Positions 1 to 9,911 of a stretch of 64,000 nucleotides of DNA are shown one piece after another. The position numbers and the translations under genes are program-made. Below the pieces are notes generated by a model that searched no databases, had not been told where the DNA came from, and saw only the letters and a program-made list of their open reading frames with translations. Numbering within the stretch: position 1 is the first letter of the stretch; every line of letters starts with the position of its first letter. Origin of the DNA: Armillaria gallica (taxonomy: Eukaryota > Basidiomycota > Agaricomycetes > Agaricales > Physalacriaceae); contig JBANDB010000003.1 in NCBI GenBank assembly GCA_037576215.1, positions 868,001 through 932,000 of the forward strand. The letters are read 5' to 3'.

Positions 1-153
1 GAGTTCATGTCATCCCTATTGCTTTCGACGATTTTGTCTATCAACTCAAGGGGAAGTTCGCTTCCGGGTCCTGTTGCTAGATGTTAATTACAGTAAGTGA
101 ACTGGCACAGACGGTTACGCACCACTTTGAGGGGTGATAGGCTTGGCAGACAT
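1..153 (-). CDS. F-box protein, copy A (5' part only, cut by window edge)
   Basis: Start of a minus-strand F-box gene. Exon 1 is 153-123 (MSAKPITPQS plus one base), a 52-nt intron runs 122-71 (GTGCGT...CAACAG), and exon 2 starts at 70 and leaves the window. The visible protein continues GPGSELPLELIDKIVESN, the LPxELIDxIV signature at the start of an F-box, the Skp1-binding module of SCF ubiquitin ligases. Intron position and phase match the two complete paralogues at 3.0-4.5 and 6.2-7.6 kb. The first ten residues differ from theirs (MSQQ...), so this copy is the most diverged of the three. Whether the rest of the gene is intact cannot be seen. Family assignment is firm from the motif and paralogy; the substrate is unknown. 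Confidence 0.7.
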
Positions 154-1037
154 TTCTTTCTGTGATATCAAGTTAGGATGGGCTCAGCTATCGAGATATG
201 CGTTCAGGAGCAACAGTTAGCCCGGGCGGGGTATTATTCGTCGCCGTAGTTGAAAGAGAGTTACAATGTTAGACATCTGCACCGATGTCTCGACTCTTTT
301 ATGAATCAGTATCTGCTGAGACTCATCGGTACCGAATCAGTAATGCTCTTTCGGCCAAGGGTTGATGGCGACGAGACTGGCAAGCATCTCGAGAGACGCA
401 CAGATATGGAACAGTTCCCTGTCTTCGGAAACTTGGAAGGTTACTTAGAAAAGTATTTTCGGCTTATTTTACATAAAATATTGTTTCAATTTTTCGAGCC
501 AATGAATCACGTGCACCGTGTATCTGCTTCGCTCACTGCTCATCAACGTCAACTAGTACTCTCATGCATCGTCTTAGTTTGCGTTTACTTCCAAGTGTAC
601 ATCCTGTGAAGGAAACTGAAAACTTCTTCTTCAACAACTCCCACGTCCTGCAAATGCCGTTCTCGATTGTGTAGCTGATGGACATTGTCATATTGCGAGC
701 GCCCAAATTGAAGCACACCGTGTCTGGAGCGAATGTTGAGATGTTTGGAGTCGTGGCGGCTCTATGGTCCAGGTGCGTGATAAATTGCTGTTCTATCTGC
801 TGTTTTCCTGATACATGTTCTGTCAGTGTAAGCACGCTCACGGGAATAACGATGTGACCTGCGCGACGACCTTGGTCTCCATTGAAATTCAAAAATAGCC
901 TTTGCTTTGCGATGAAGTTTGTGTCGGGGTCCTTTTTCACGGCGTCCCCGAAGGCTTATTCAGATTTCTACCCATTAGTAATCCACGATTCCAAACTATA
1001 TATACACTTTCATCGCCGGTACGACCTCAAGCCCTCG
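154..1037. other. divergent intergenic region between F-box copy A and the reductase
   Basis: No convincing gene. About 745-815 contains a stretch (core GCTGTTTTCCTGAT) that recurs upstream of both truncated reductase copies, near 5680-5710 and 8030-8055. It is therefore ancestral 5' flank of the reductase. An open frame at 533-940 (minus) has no recognisable domain and lies mostly in this duplicated flank. Confidence 0.5.
997..1004 (+). promoter_or_regulatory. TATA box of the reductase gene
   Basis: TATATATA lies 34 bases upstream of the chosen ATG at 1038, a normal place for a core promoter with a short leader. No other close TATA-like run precedes this start. Confidence 0.5.
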
Positions 1038-2370
1038 ATGCCATCAATCAGCCCTCCTAGCAAAATTCTCGTCTCCGGTGCCAATGGCTACATTGCAATA
1101 TGGATCGTTCGTACCCTCTTGGAAAGAGGCTTTGCAGTGCGAGGGACGGTGCGCAGCGAGGCGAAAGGCGAACATTTGAAGAACACCTTCAAGTCGTATG
1201 GCAACAAGCTGGAAATCGTCGTTGTTGACGATATCACCAAGGTGAGCGTCTATAGTTCTCTCTAATGAGCAGATCCTGACGGTCAAGACAGGACGGGGCT
1301 TTCGATGAAGCAGTTAAGGGTGTGGATGCGATCGCTCATACAGCGTCGCCCGTCCAGTTGAGCGTGGGCGACCCTCAAGGTGTGTACTGCCTTCCTGACT
1401 GTCGGTTTGTCATCTCATTGCGTGCAGAGCTTATCGTACCTGCTGTGAAGGGCACAGTAGGCATGCTGACCAGTGCCGCCAAATATGGGTGCGAACATAT
1501 TCACTGATTTAAAATATTTGTTGCTCAACATCGCGCAGATCGTCTGTACGGCGCATCGTCGTCACATCTTCGTGTGCTGCAATTATGCGGTCGGAGCCAG
1601 GGACTATCACCTTATCAGAAGTCGACTGGAACGAGCAATCACCAAAGGAAGTAGAGGAGAAAGGCGTAGATGCGTCGCCACTTGTTAAATATCGTGCGTC
1701 CAAGGCACTGGCAGAGAGAGGTACTGTGGTCTTCCTGGACGAGGTGCACACATGCTGATGCCGACCCGAAGCGGCTTGGGATTTCTATGAGAAACACAGG
1801 TCGGAATTTGCATGGGACCTAACCGTGATAAACCCGCCATGGGTATTTGGGGTAAGCGGTCGCCGCATACATTAGAATATTATCTGACCCCTCTTGTCAG
1901 CCCTTCATCCACGACGTGCCCACTCTCAATGCCCTCAATGCCTCCTCAAAAATGTGGTACGACACTGTAGTCCAGGAGGACCTGGGTGGGTTGTCTGCAA
2001 ATGCACTACTTACACAGCCAGGCCACGGTTGGGTCGATGTCCGTGATCTCGCCGAAGCTCATGTCCGAGCATTGGAGGTTGAAGCTGTTGGTGGAGAAAG
2101 GATCATCGTCTCAGCAGGCTCGTGCGTGTGGCAGGACTGCGGTACGTCTTTTCTGTGTGCATCCGGAAACTAAGCTGATCAATGTTTGCAGTCATTGCGG
2201 CGCAGTCGGCTTCGACCTCGCGGGTTCTACCTAAGCCTGTTCCCGGGGATACGAAATATGCGATCATTTTTGACACGAACAAGGAGAAGAGGTTACTTGG
2301 TCTGAAGTTCAGGACCATGGAGGAAACAGCTAGAGCTATTTTGAGCGATTTTGACAGCCGTGGGTGGTAA
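1038..2370 (+). CDS. NAD(P)-dependent epimerase/reductase (dihydroflavonol-4-reductase-like, extended SDR)
   Basis: Seven exons by my reading: 1038-1241, 1292-1379, 1428-1488, 1539-1720, 1772-1851, 1901-2141, 2192-2370. The introns are 48-51 nt with GT..AG ends and keep frame throughout, giving 344 residues. Residues 14-20 are GANGYIA, the Rossmann dinucleotide loop of extended short-chain dehydrogenases, and Y169-x3-K173 (YRASK) is the catalytic pair. The segments AHTASP, NPPWVFG and DVRDLAEAHVRAL are typical of fungal ketone/aldehyde reductases of the dihydroflavonol reductase and methylglyoxal reductase group. The substrate cannot be deduced. A cytosolic protein is expected, since there is no signal peptide or membrane segment. 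This is the only intact copy of three; the others are at 5.6 and 8.0 kb. It is transcribed away from F-box copy A and converges on copy B. Confidence 0.85.
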
Positions 2371-3027
2371 TTGAGACATATTCTGTCCGTATGTTCCTAT
2401 CTGCAAATTCGCAGCTTCATCACACGAGTCATCGATTTATTTGTCTGCCAAATAAGTGTCGACTTATAGCGACGAGCCACTCATACTTCTTGTGCACGGA
2501 TCGAGTGGGCCTCCGACTCTGAGGCAAAGAGCGGTAGAGCACCACTTGCGCCAGGGATCGAAAACGACTCTCGTGAACAACAGCGGTCTCTCCACTTGAA
2601 TGTATGCTGTTCACCTGAATCTCTTGTATCCGAAGGAGTCCCATTGGGAGATAAGTATGTCGAGAAAGCCGTGTTCGTAGTCGACGTGCCTTGCATGGAC
2701 AAAGCCATTCGTGCTGATCTGGTCATAAATAGCTATACTGTACGCCTCCGTCGCGTGTTTTGAAAGACAATCTCAACTAGGTCCGCTCATATATCGGCAC
2801 CAGTTACGAACGCTACGTATCCCAAGAATAGTCTCATCCCGGGCGCAAACACTGCCATCATCTGGACAATCACATTCGAACCATAAAGTTTTAAAGTTTA
2901 AACAAGGAGGCTGCTTGTTCTCGACGAACAAAATAGGTTCCCGTCATATTCTCATCAAAGCAATCTTCTATTCTGAATCCCAGTCACTGGCGCTCCCCAA
3001 GTGAGGATTTTCATTCACTTCAAAAAG
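2371..3027. other. intergenic, partly duplicated
   Basis: No supported gene. About 2420-2720 is weakly similar in order and wording to 8565-8880 downstream of reductase copy 3, for example the segment around CGATTTATTTGTC and a later GGTCTCTCCA. It is therefore part of the duplicated unit. About 2800-3027 matches the flank downstream of F-box copy C (about 6090-6214). Short open frames on the minus strand here show no domain. Confidence 0.4.
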
Positions 3028-4470
3028 TTAGAAATGAACAAAAGCGCCGAGATGGAGGAGCTCACCCCATTCAATTACTAGCTTGTTCCCAAGTTGTTCT
3101 AGTCTTTCTTTAAGGCGGGCTTCCGACAATGCTTTTCGCCTCGCCCCAAAATCTACTTCCATGGATATGTATATGACAAATCTTTTCAGCTCCGGAAAGA
3201 GTTCTGAAGTGCGCTCTGACAGCTGCTTCCAGTCGAATGACTGGTCAGCCGCAATTTCATCAGTGTCTTCGTGGTGAGAGGCGTAAAAGTGCATCGTGAG
3301 AAAATTCATTTTCAGAGCTGGTGGGAGGGCCTCTATGACTCTACGGCACCAGTTCATTGAAAACAGTGGGGATTTGTGGGGTAGACCCAGTTGAATAATG
3401 CAAAACGTCAGAGATGTCAATGAAGGAAAGGACTGGTTTGTGAAATGTGGCGAGATTTGCCAGCCTCCAGGAGCTGTTGACAAATGAACAAAGATTTATA
3501 AAAATATACAAGGCTACGTACTAGTCCTTTCTGGCGGTTGAATGATCAGCTCCTGGAGCGACTCAGAGGAAAGGGTGACAAGACGGGCGAACGTTGTCAG
3601 GGAGAAAGGGAAGTCATGTTCAAAGCGGATACTCTGAAGTTGGGTGGGACATGACATTGCCAGGATGTCGTCAACCAACCAGTCCAATGAGGTTTCGCAT
3701 TCTTCGACTGATAGCCTACGAAGTTTTGTCATGTCGCCGGTAAAGACGGGAGACTGTCCAGAACTGTCTGCTCCATCAATGTCAATGGCTTTAATCTCGA
3801 GAACCTCTATCCGGGGGAGGAGTCCAAGGAACTCCTTCGCATCAGAGACAGTCGCAAAGCTTCCTGCAAATTCTACCTCCTTTAGGGAACAAAACGTGGA
3901 AATAAACTGTCGTGTTTCCGGGGTACAGGATACCAGATATGACGAAGATAATGAAGGTTTCCAGAGTAATTTATACGCTCGTGGCATGTCAGGGAGCTGA
4001 ATATTTGGAGGATTGAAGATAAATCCACGCTCATGGAACACGGACCGCTCGAACGCCTCGAACCGAGTCTGTCATGACGCATCATTTTCAACATCGCGGA
4101 CATCTCTCAACAATTGGATAGACTTTACCTCAATGTCAAAGACGACCAACTTGACATAAAAAGGCACCTGAGGCAAATGGTATCCGATGTCACGCCAACG
4201 CATGAAATCGTCGTCGGAACGAAAGATTGCGGTAGAGAAAAGGTATCGTAGGGAAGCCACACGCCATGATTTGGATACACATGATGATGCGAGTAAAGAG
4301 TCCGGGTCATCTCTGTTGTTTTCGACGATTGTGTCTATTAACTCGAGGGGAAGCACGTTTGGGAGTCCTGTTGCTAGTCAATGATCATATAGATATGTGA
4401 ACCTCGCTGGTATGCATGATCACGTACCGCTCTGAGCAATCAATATGTCTACCACTTCTTGTTGCGACAT
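3028..4470 (-). pseudogene. F-box protein, copy B, with one in-frame nonsense codon
   Basis: Three exons match copy C: 4470-4428, 4367-3522 and 3473-3028, with introns of 60 and 48 nt (GTACGT...CAACAG in both). The N-terminus MSQQEVVDILIAQS leads into LPLELIDTIVENNRDD and SCVSKSWRVASLRYLFS, a standard F-box. The C-terminal half is leucine-rich without a clear repeat and ends in EWGELLHLGAFVHF. The frame is open except for TGA at 4072-4074. Copy C has TGG (Trp) in the aligned ETSWQT, so a single G-to-A change would truncate the protein at about 110 residues. There is also a small in-frame length difference just before it. Either this is a young pseudogene, an assembly error, or the stop is removed by an intron I cannot see. 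Confidence 0.7.
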
Positions 4471-5639
4471 CACGCGTTCTCAGTCCATGCGTTAGAGCTG
4501 AACCTTTGAAGTTTGACGGGCTCAAGAGGTTGATGGTCAAGACTCAAGAAGAAGAGTAGTCGTGTGTCACAGTCAGTGTCACGTCAAGCAAGCAGATCAC
4601 GTGCGACGCGTATCTTTGTCAGCCGTAATTTCGGCTGCTCGTTACTTGTAGGGGGATGGATACTGATTCTGATTCTGAGTTTGAAATCTGCCCAAATGTA
4701 GATTTCTTTCCCACGGCATAATCAATGCCCCACCTCGTCTTCGCATCGGCGTTGCGCATTTCTTTCTCTTCTCTATGCATCCTCAAGTGTATATTCTTAT
4801 AGATTTAGATAATTTGAACGTTCTGTGTCGTGTTTCCAGGCCATTTGGTCTACGTAGGAGAGTCAGACCTTAAAACAAATATTTTTAGTCACAGTTCTAT
4901 TGCTTCTGGCCTTTGCATTGCTGCTAACGGCAAACCAGGAAACCATATCAAGCTTTGATCAAGCTTGTATAGCACGGGAAGAGAAATATTCTCATTCTAT
5001 GATATATTTTCTATACGAAGCCTTCTCCAAAGGTTTCCATTGCTCAGTAAATTGTTCAGAACAAAGGAAAACATAATTAGTTTATTGCGGACATTCATTT
5101 TCTGGTTATTCTGATAGGTGGATTGCTTATATGAAGACAGGATTATGTCTGTTCTACTGTATCTGACACTATCCGAGTCTTCCATGAATAGCAATTTGGG
5201 TTGCAATGACTTTCAGACAGTCTGGACTATTCCGGCTGCATGAGGTGCAGAGAAAAAATGTGACCTACTAGAAAGGTTGCATTATACTTCTGTCATATAA
5301 AAGTGGTAGAAAATCTGTGCTACGATGACCCAGAATCGATGGAAGGATGAAAGTACGGCCATGCCTCGAGCTCTTGCTTCCTAATAGGGTTATTTATTTA
5401 GTTTATTTATTCATTATTTAATTTACTTCCCCCCTACCAGTATCGGGCCGTAATTTCGCCTTTCCATCAATCCTGGGTTGGGCTCATCTTTTTCCAGGCA
5501 AATATAGGAGTTTCCTCTCGTTAATGTCAGATGGGCCTCGTTTCGTCCCGCTATATCCGCTCTCGCCGGTAGACTAAATCGTCGCACTACTGCCAGTGAT
5601 TGGAGCGCCGATTTGGAGAGCAGTTGTAGCTAACGAGAT
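4471..5639. other. intergenic between F-box copy B and reductase relic 2
   Basis: The first 160 bases are the F-box promoter region, conserved with 7644-7800. The remainder, including the AT-rich stretch at about 5385-5430, shows no coding signal or recognisable repeat. Confidence 0.4.
4472..4611 (-). promoter_or_regulatory. conserved upstream region of F-box copy B with two ACGCGT boxes
   Basis: ACGCGT occurs at 4472-4477, directly before the ATG, and at 4606-4611 inside GTGCGACGCGTATCTTTGTC. Copy C keeps both sites at 7645-7650 and 7768-7773. ACGCGT is the core of the MluI cell-cycle box bound by MBF in yeasts. Use as such here is only inferred from conservation between the two paralogues. 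Confidence 0.3.
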
Positions 5640-6080
5640 ACTTGGAATTGCCGTAACGTTATGGTCTGGGTGCGTTATCGATTGCTACGTCGCCTTACTG
5701 TTTCCTGATAAAAAGCACGGAAGCTTATGCAGTGCGTGGGATATTGTGCAGTAAAGCAACAATTGAAGGACACTTTCCAATCGTAGGGAAACAAGTTGGA
5801 ATGGGCATAGTCGACGATATGTCCAAGCTGTGGTGCGGCGTTTAGTATGTCCGACATAGGGCGGTGCTCTCGATGACGCCGGTCCAGGGCATAGAGCTAA
5901 GATGTGGTAGTCCATACCGCATCGCCCTTCCAGCTGGACACGGCCGAACCCCGAGGCACATACACGTTGCATTTATGGATATTGGGTTTTATCTCATTGC
6001 GTGCAGAGTTGGTCTTATCCGCTATGAAAGACATGGTAGGCAGTATGCTGGCCAGAGCCGCCAAGTATAAGTATGCATGC
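5640..6080 (+). pseudogene. reductase relic, copy 2 (5' flank fused to mid exon 1, ends in exon 3)
   Basis: About 5727-5835 aligns with the second half of reductase exon 1 (CAGTGCG, then GACGATATGTCCAAG where copy 1 has GACGATATCACCAAG). About 5860-5955 matches exon 2 and 5990-6013 matches intron 2 (TCTCATTGCGTGCAG is kept). About 6014-6075 matches exon 3, including GCCGCCAAGTAT. The start codon and Rossmann loop are missing because 5' flank is joined directly to mid exon 1. Several frameshifts are present and exons 4-7 are gone. It cannot encode an enzyme. Confidence 0.75.
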
Positions 6081-6214
6081 CATGTAAGTACGAATCAACA
6101 AGAGAGCGACATATCCCAAGAATGGTCTCATTGCAATCCGAGGTGGTCTCTTATTCTGAATACCAGTCAATGTTGCCAACTCAAGTGAGGATTTTCATCC
6201 ACTTCAAGAAGTTG

Positions 6215-7643
6215 TTAGAAATAATCACAAGCGCCGAGATGGAGAAGCTCACCCCATTGAATCACCAATCTGTTCCCAAAATGTTCTAATCTTTCTTCAA
6301 GGAGGGCTTCCGACCGTGACAATGCTTTTCGCCTCGTCCCAAAGTCTCTTCGCATGGATATGTATATGACAAATCTTTTCAGCTCCGGAAAGAGTTCTGA
6401 AGTGTGCTCTGACAGCTGCTTCCAGTCGAATGACTGGTCAGCCGCAATTTCATCAGTGTCTTCGGGGTGTATAGCGTCAAAGTGCATCGCGAGAGAAGTC
6501 ATTTTCGGAGCTGGTGGGAGGGCCTCTATGACTCTACGGCACCAATTTATCGAAAACAACGGCTTGAAAGGTAGACCCAGCTGGATAATGCAAAACATCA
6601 GAGATGTCAATGAAGGAAAAGTCTGGTTTGTGAAGTGTGGCGCTTTTCCCCAGCCACCAGAAACTGTTGACAAATGAACAGAGTTATAAAATATATGAGG
6701 GTTACGCACTAGTCCTTTCATCATATGGCGGATGAATGGTCAGCTCCTGGAGCAACTCGGAGGAAAGGGCGAGAAGACGGGTGAACGCCTTCTCGGAGAA
6801 CGGGAGGCCGTCTTCGTAGCGCATACTCTGAAGATTAGCGGGGCATGATACTGCCAGGATGTCATCAACCAGCCAGTCTAATGGTGTTACGCATTCTTCG
6901 ACTGATAGTCTACGAAGATTCGTCATGTCACTGGTAAAGACGGGGGACTGCCCGGAGCTGCCTGCCTCTTCGATGTCGATCCCTTCAATTTTGAGAACCT
7001 CTATAGGTGGGAGGAGTCCAAAGAATTCCTTCGCATCAGAGACGGTCGCAAACCTTCCCGTGAATTCTACTTCCTTTAGGAAACAAAACGTCGAAATAAA
7101 CTGCCGCGTTTCCGGCGTGCAGGTTATCGGGAGTGATAGAGATAATGGGGTGTTCCAGACTAATGTATGCACTCGTGGCATGTCAGGGAGCTGAATACCT
7201 GGAGGATTGGAGACAATTTCTAGTTCATGAAACACAAATTGCTCGAGCTCCTCGACCGGAGTCTGCCATGATGTCTCATTTTCAACGGCGATGGACTTCA
7301 CCTCAGGTTCAAATATGACCTTTCTGACGTAGAGAGGCACCTGAGGAAAACAGGATCCGATGTCACGCCAACGCGTGAAATCGTCGTCGGACGAAAAGTT
7401 TGCAGTCGAGAAAAGATGTCGTAAGGAAGCCGCACGCCACGATTTGGATACACACGATGATGCTAGTAGAGACTCTTTGTCGTCTCTGTTGTTTTCGACG
7501 ATTGCGTCTATTAACTCGAGGGGAAGCACGTTTGCGAGTCCTGTTGCCAGTCAATGGTCATATAGATATGTAAACCTCGCTGATATTCATGATCACGCAC
7601 CGCTCTGAGTATTCAATATGTCTACCACTCCTTGTTGCGACAT
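6215..7643 (-). CDS. F-box protein, copy C (intact)
   Basis: Exons 7643-7601, 7540-6710 and 6663-6215, with introns of 60 nt (GTGCGT...CAACAG) and 46 nt (GTGCGT...CAACAG), give 440 residues without interruption. Residues about 16-60 form the F-box: LANVLPLELIDAIVENN, then SCVSKSWRAASLRHLFS. The rest resembles the leucine-rich, non-repetitive tail common in the large Agaricomycete F-box families. Known role of the family: the substrate receptor of an SCF ubiquitin ligase, contacting Skp1 through the F-box; the target is unknown. In this copy the CTAG seen in the first intron of copy B has become CTGG, leaving CAACAG as acceptor, and both copies agree with that choice. It lies head to head with reductase relic 3. 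Confidence 0.8.
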
Positions 7644-7949
7644 CACGCGTTCTCAGTCTGTGCGTTAGAACGAACCTTTGAAGTTTGACGGGCTCAAGAG
7701 GTTGATGGTCAGACTCGATCTAGAGTCAACACAGTCGCGTGTCACTGTCACAAGCAGATGACGTGCGACGCGTATCTTTGTCAGCTGGAATTTGTCCTCT
7801 CGACAGTCAACATCATCAACTCAGGGACGAGCGCATCGTTTTTCAGGCATCTATAGAGGTTTCTTCTTATTAATGTCGGATGCGTGCTTCGTTTTTACTG
7901 GCACACTGAATCGTCGCCGTCGATGGGTAGAGCACTGATTTGGAGAACA
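7644..7949. promoter_or_regulatory. upstream region of F-box copy C
   Basis: It aligns with the region upstream of copy B over about 160 bases, including TTTGACGGGCTCAAGAGGTT and the two ACGCGT boxes at 7645-7650 and 7768-7773. No gene is visible between it and the reductase relic on the other side. Confidence 0.35.
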
Positions 7950-8525
7950 GTTGAAGTGAAACTGATGATCGGAGATGCTTGGAATTGTCGTGACAATATC
8001 ATATGGTCTAGGTGTGTTATTGATTGCTATGCCGTTTTGCTGTTTTCCTGATGCAAAGCAAGGACGCTTATGCAGTGCGTGGGATAGTGTGCAGCAGGCC
8101 AACATTTGAAGGACACTCTCAAACCGTATGGAAACAAGTTTAAATCGTCGTGGTCGACGATATGTCCAAGGCGCGGTGTGGCGTTTAGTACGTCCAACAT
8201 AGGACGGTGCTCTCGATGATGCAGTCACCGATGCAGGGCGTAGATCCAAGATGCGGTAATCCATAAAAGTAGAGTTGGTCTTATCCACTATTGCTGTTGC
8301 TTAGCGTCACTCAGATCATCTGTACCGGGCCCATCGTCGTCACCTCTTCGTGTCTTGCAATTTTGCGGTCCGAGACAGTTGGTCTCGACGTTTCGCTTTC
8401 TGCCAAAGGCCGTCCATAGAAGTACCGGATACACGAACATTTTGACGTGAACAGGGAGGAGAGTTTGAGTTTAGGACCATGAAGGAAATAGCGAGAGATG
8501 TTTTGAGTGACTTCGACAGATTCTG
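7950..8525 (+). pseudogene. reductase relic, copy 3 (internal deletion, last exon kept)
   Basis: It has the same 5' junction as relic 2: flank GCTGTTTTCCTGATG runs into the second half of exon 1 (GCAGTGCGTGGGATAGTG...GACGATATGTCCAAG). A little of exons 2-4 follows, for example CATCGTCGTCACCTCTTCGTG near 8332-8352, which corresponds to RIVVTSS. Most of exons 4-6 is missing. About 8448-8524 restores exon 7, with a TTTAGGACCATG segment and an end like LSDFDRF. Frameshifts are numerous and it cannot encode an enzyme. Confidence 0.75.
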
Positions 8526-9911
8526 ACTATGAGGTAAACATCTACCTGTCTGTCCATCCCACGATTCATTGATTTATCTGTCGAATAAGTACCCTATTTC
8601 CAGCTGCCAGTCGTCAAGTACTCGGTGACTGATGGTTCTCTCTCCTTCTCGAATCATGCAATGGTCGAACGTCCACTATGCTAAGGATGCAAGGATAACA
8701 GAGAATGGCACTGGCCCCGAGAGTCGAAAATGATTCGCACCCAAGGAAATAGCGTGTTGTCCTTGTCCTCGTGGTCTCTCCACCAGAAATATCCAACATG
8801 GAAGGTGGGCAGCAAATCAACCGGCGGGGCCATGCCGATCATCCCGTCTCGACTCATTTGCAAGCTGACCTTGTCACCACAACTCCACCATTCATGCTTT
8901 CCTCAGTCTGCTCACGCACAACTGCATGCCTTTGTCTCGTAGCCTGGGCCCGAACGCACACTATGACTAGGCCTGGCTCTCAGACGCATATCGATGCCAG
9001 CTATCTCTGTAGCTCAACCAATATGGAACCCTATGTATCTAGAGAAACGGCTCCTCGCATGCGCAAACACCTCCCGCACCCTCTTAGAGGCTATCTGCTG
9101 TCATGAGAGTGACCGTAGCGAGAAATTGCGGTAACGCCAAGAGGAGACGGACAGTGATACGCTGTTCTTGATAGTTTTCCTCGTACCGTGCTTGTCGCGA
9201 CAGACACCTCTGCCGCCTACGATAGGACGGCAATGAATTGATGAAGCAGTCATAGTCGGCTTTCAAGGCGTTCGGGATTCGAAGGCATGCTCTGCTCGGT
9301 AGGCAGCTCATCTTGTGTAAGTGATGCGAGCGGAATGGTCGAGTATACCGCTTATTTAGAGTTCCAGAGTCAACCGAGTCCAAACCCCACGACCGAATGC
9401 CAACTCGATATTCGGTAGCAAGTTCAGACTAGGGCAGCTCAATACAATATCACTCGCGAACGTCGTCAGTATCTGTTTGGATGAATCCGGCTCCGCGGAG
9501 AACGAGTAGGATAATATACACTTACTTATGGATTGAAATTGATGATAGAACTCTTCAGATTCGGCACCTGCGTTTCATTTGGGTCTAGGGTTATACCATC
9601 GATTGGAATGAGAAGCTACGCGTTATCATCAGCCGTCCTTGCTTAAGTCGCGGGCTCAAGTCGGAGGTTACTGCCTGCTAACGTTCAATCCATCTATCAC
9701 ATTAGTGCATGCTCTTTCGCTCCGTCGCCGCCCAATTGCCTTCGCTCTCACCCCCAAAATCTCGTAAAGTTTCTTCAAAATCACGGAAGTCCGCGTTTGT
9801 CTCTGCGAAATGAAGTTGTATACCCCGCATTACTCCGTCTCTCCATTGGTCGAATGCCAGATCGCAGGGTAAAAAAATTCGTCAGCCAGAAGACTATCTC
9901 GAGCTTGTTCA
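8526..9911. other. intergenic, no supported gene
   Basis: About 8565-8880 repeats sequence found downstream of reductase copy 1. About 8900-9911 is unique in the window. A 99-residue open frame at 9084-9383 (minus) is arginine-rich and shows no family signature. The last 200 bases should hold the promoter of the Old Yellow Enzyme gene. Confidence 0.35.

Noticed and set aside
533..940. 135-codon open frame on the minus strand
   Set aside because: No domain. It lies mainly in the duplicated reductase 5' flank, whose other copies do not keep the frame.
9084..9383. 99-codon open frame on the minus strand
   Set aside because: Arg-rich composition, no motif, no paralogue, no splice context.
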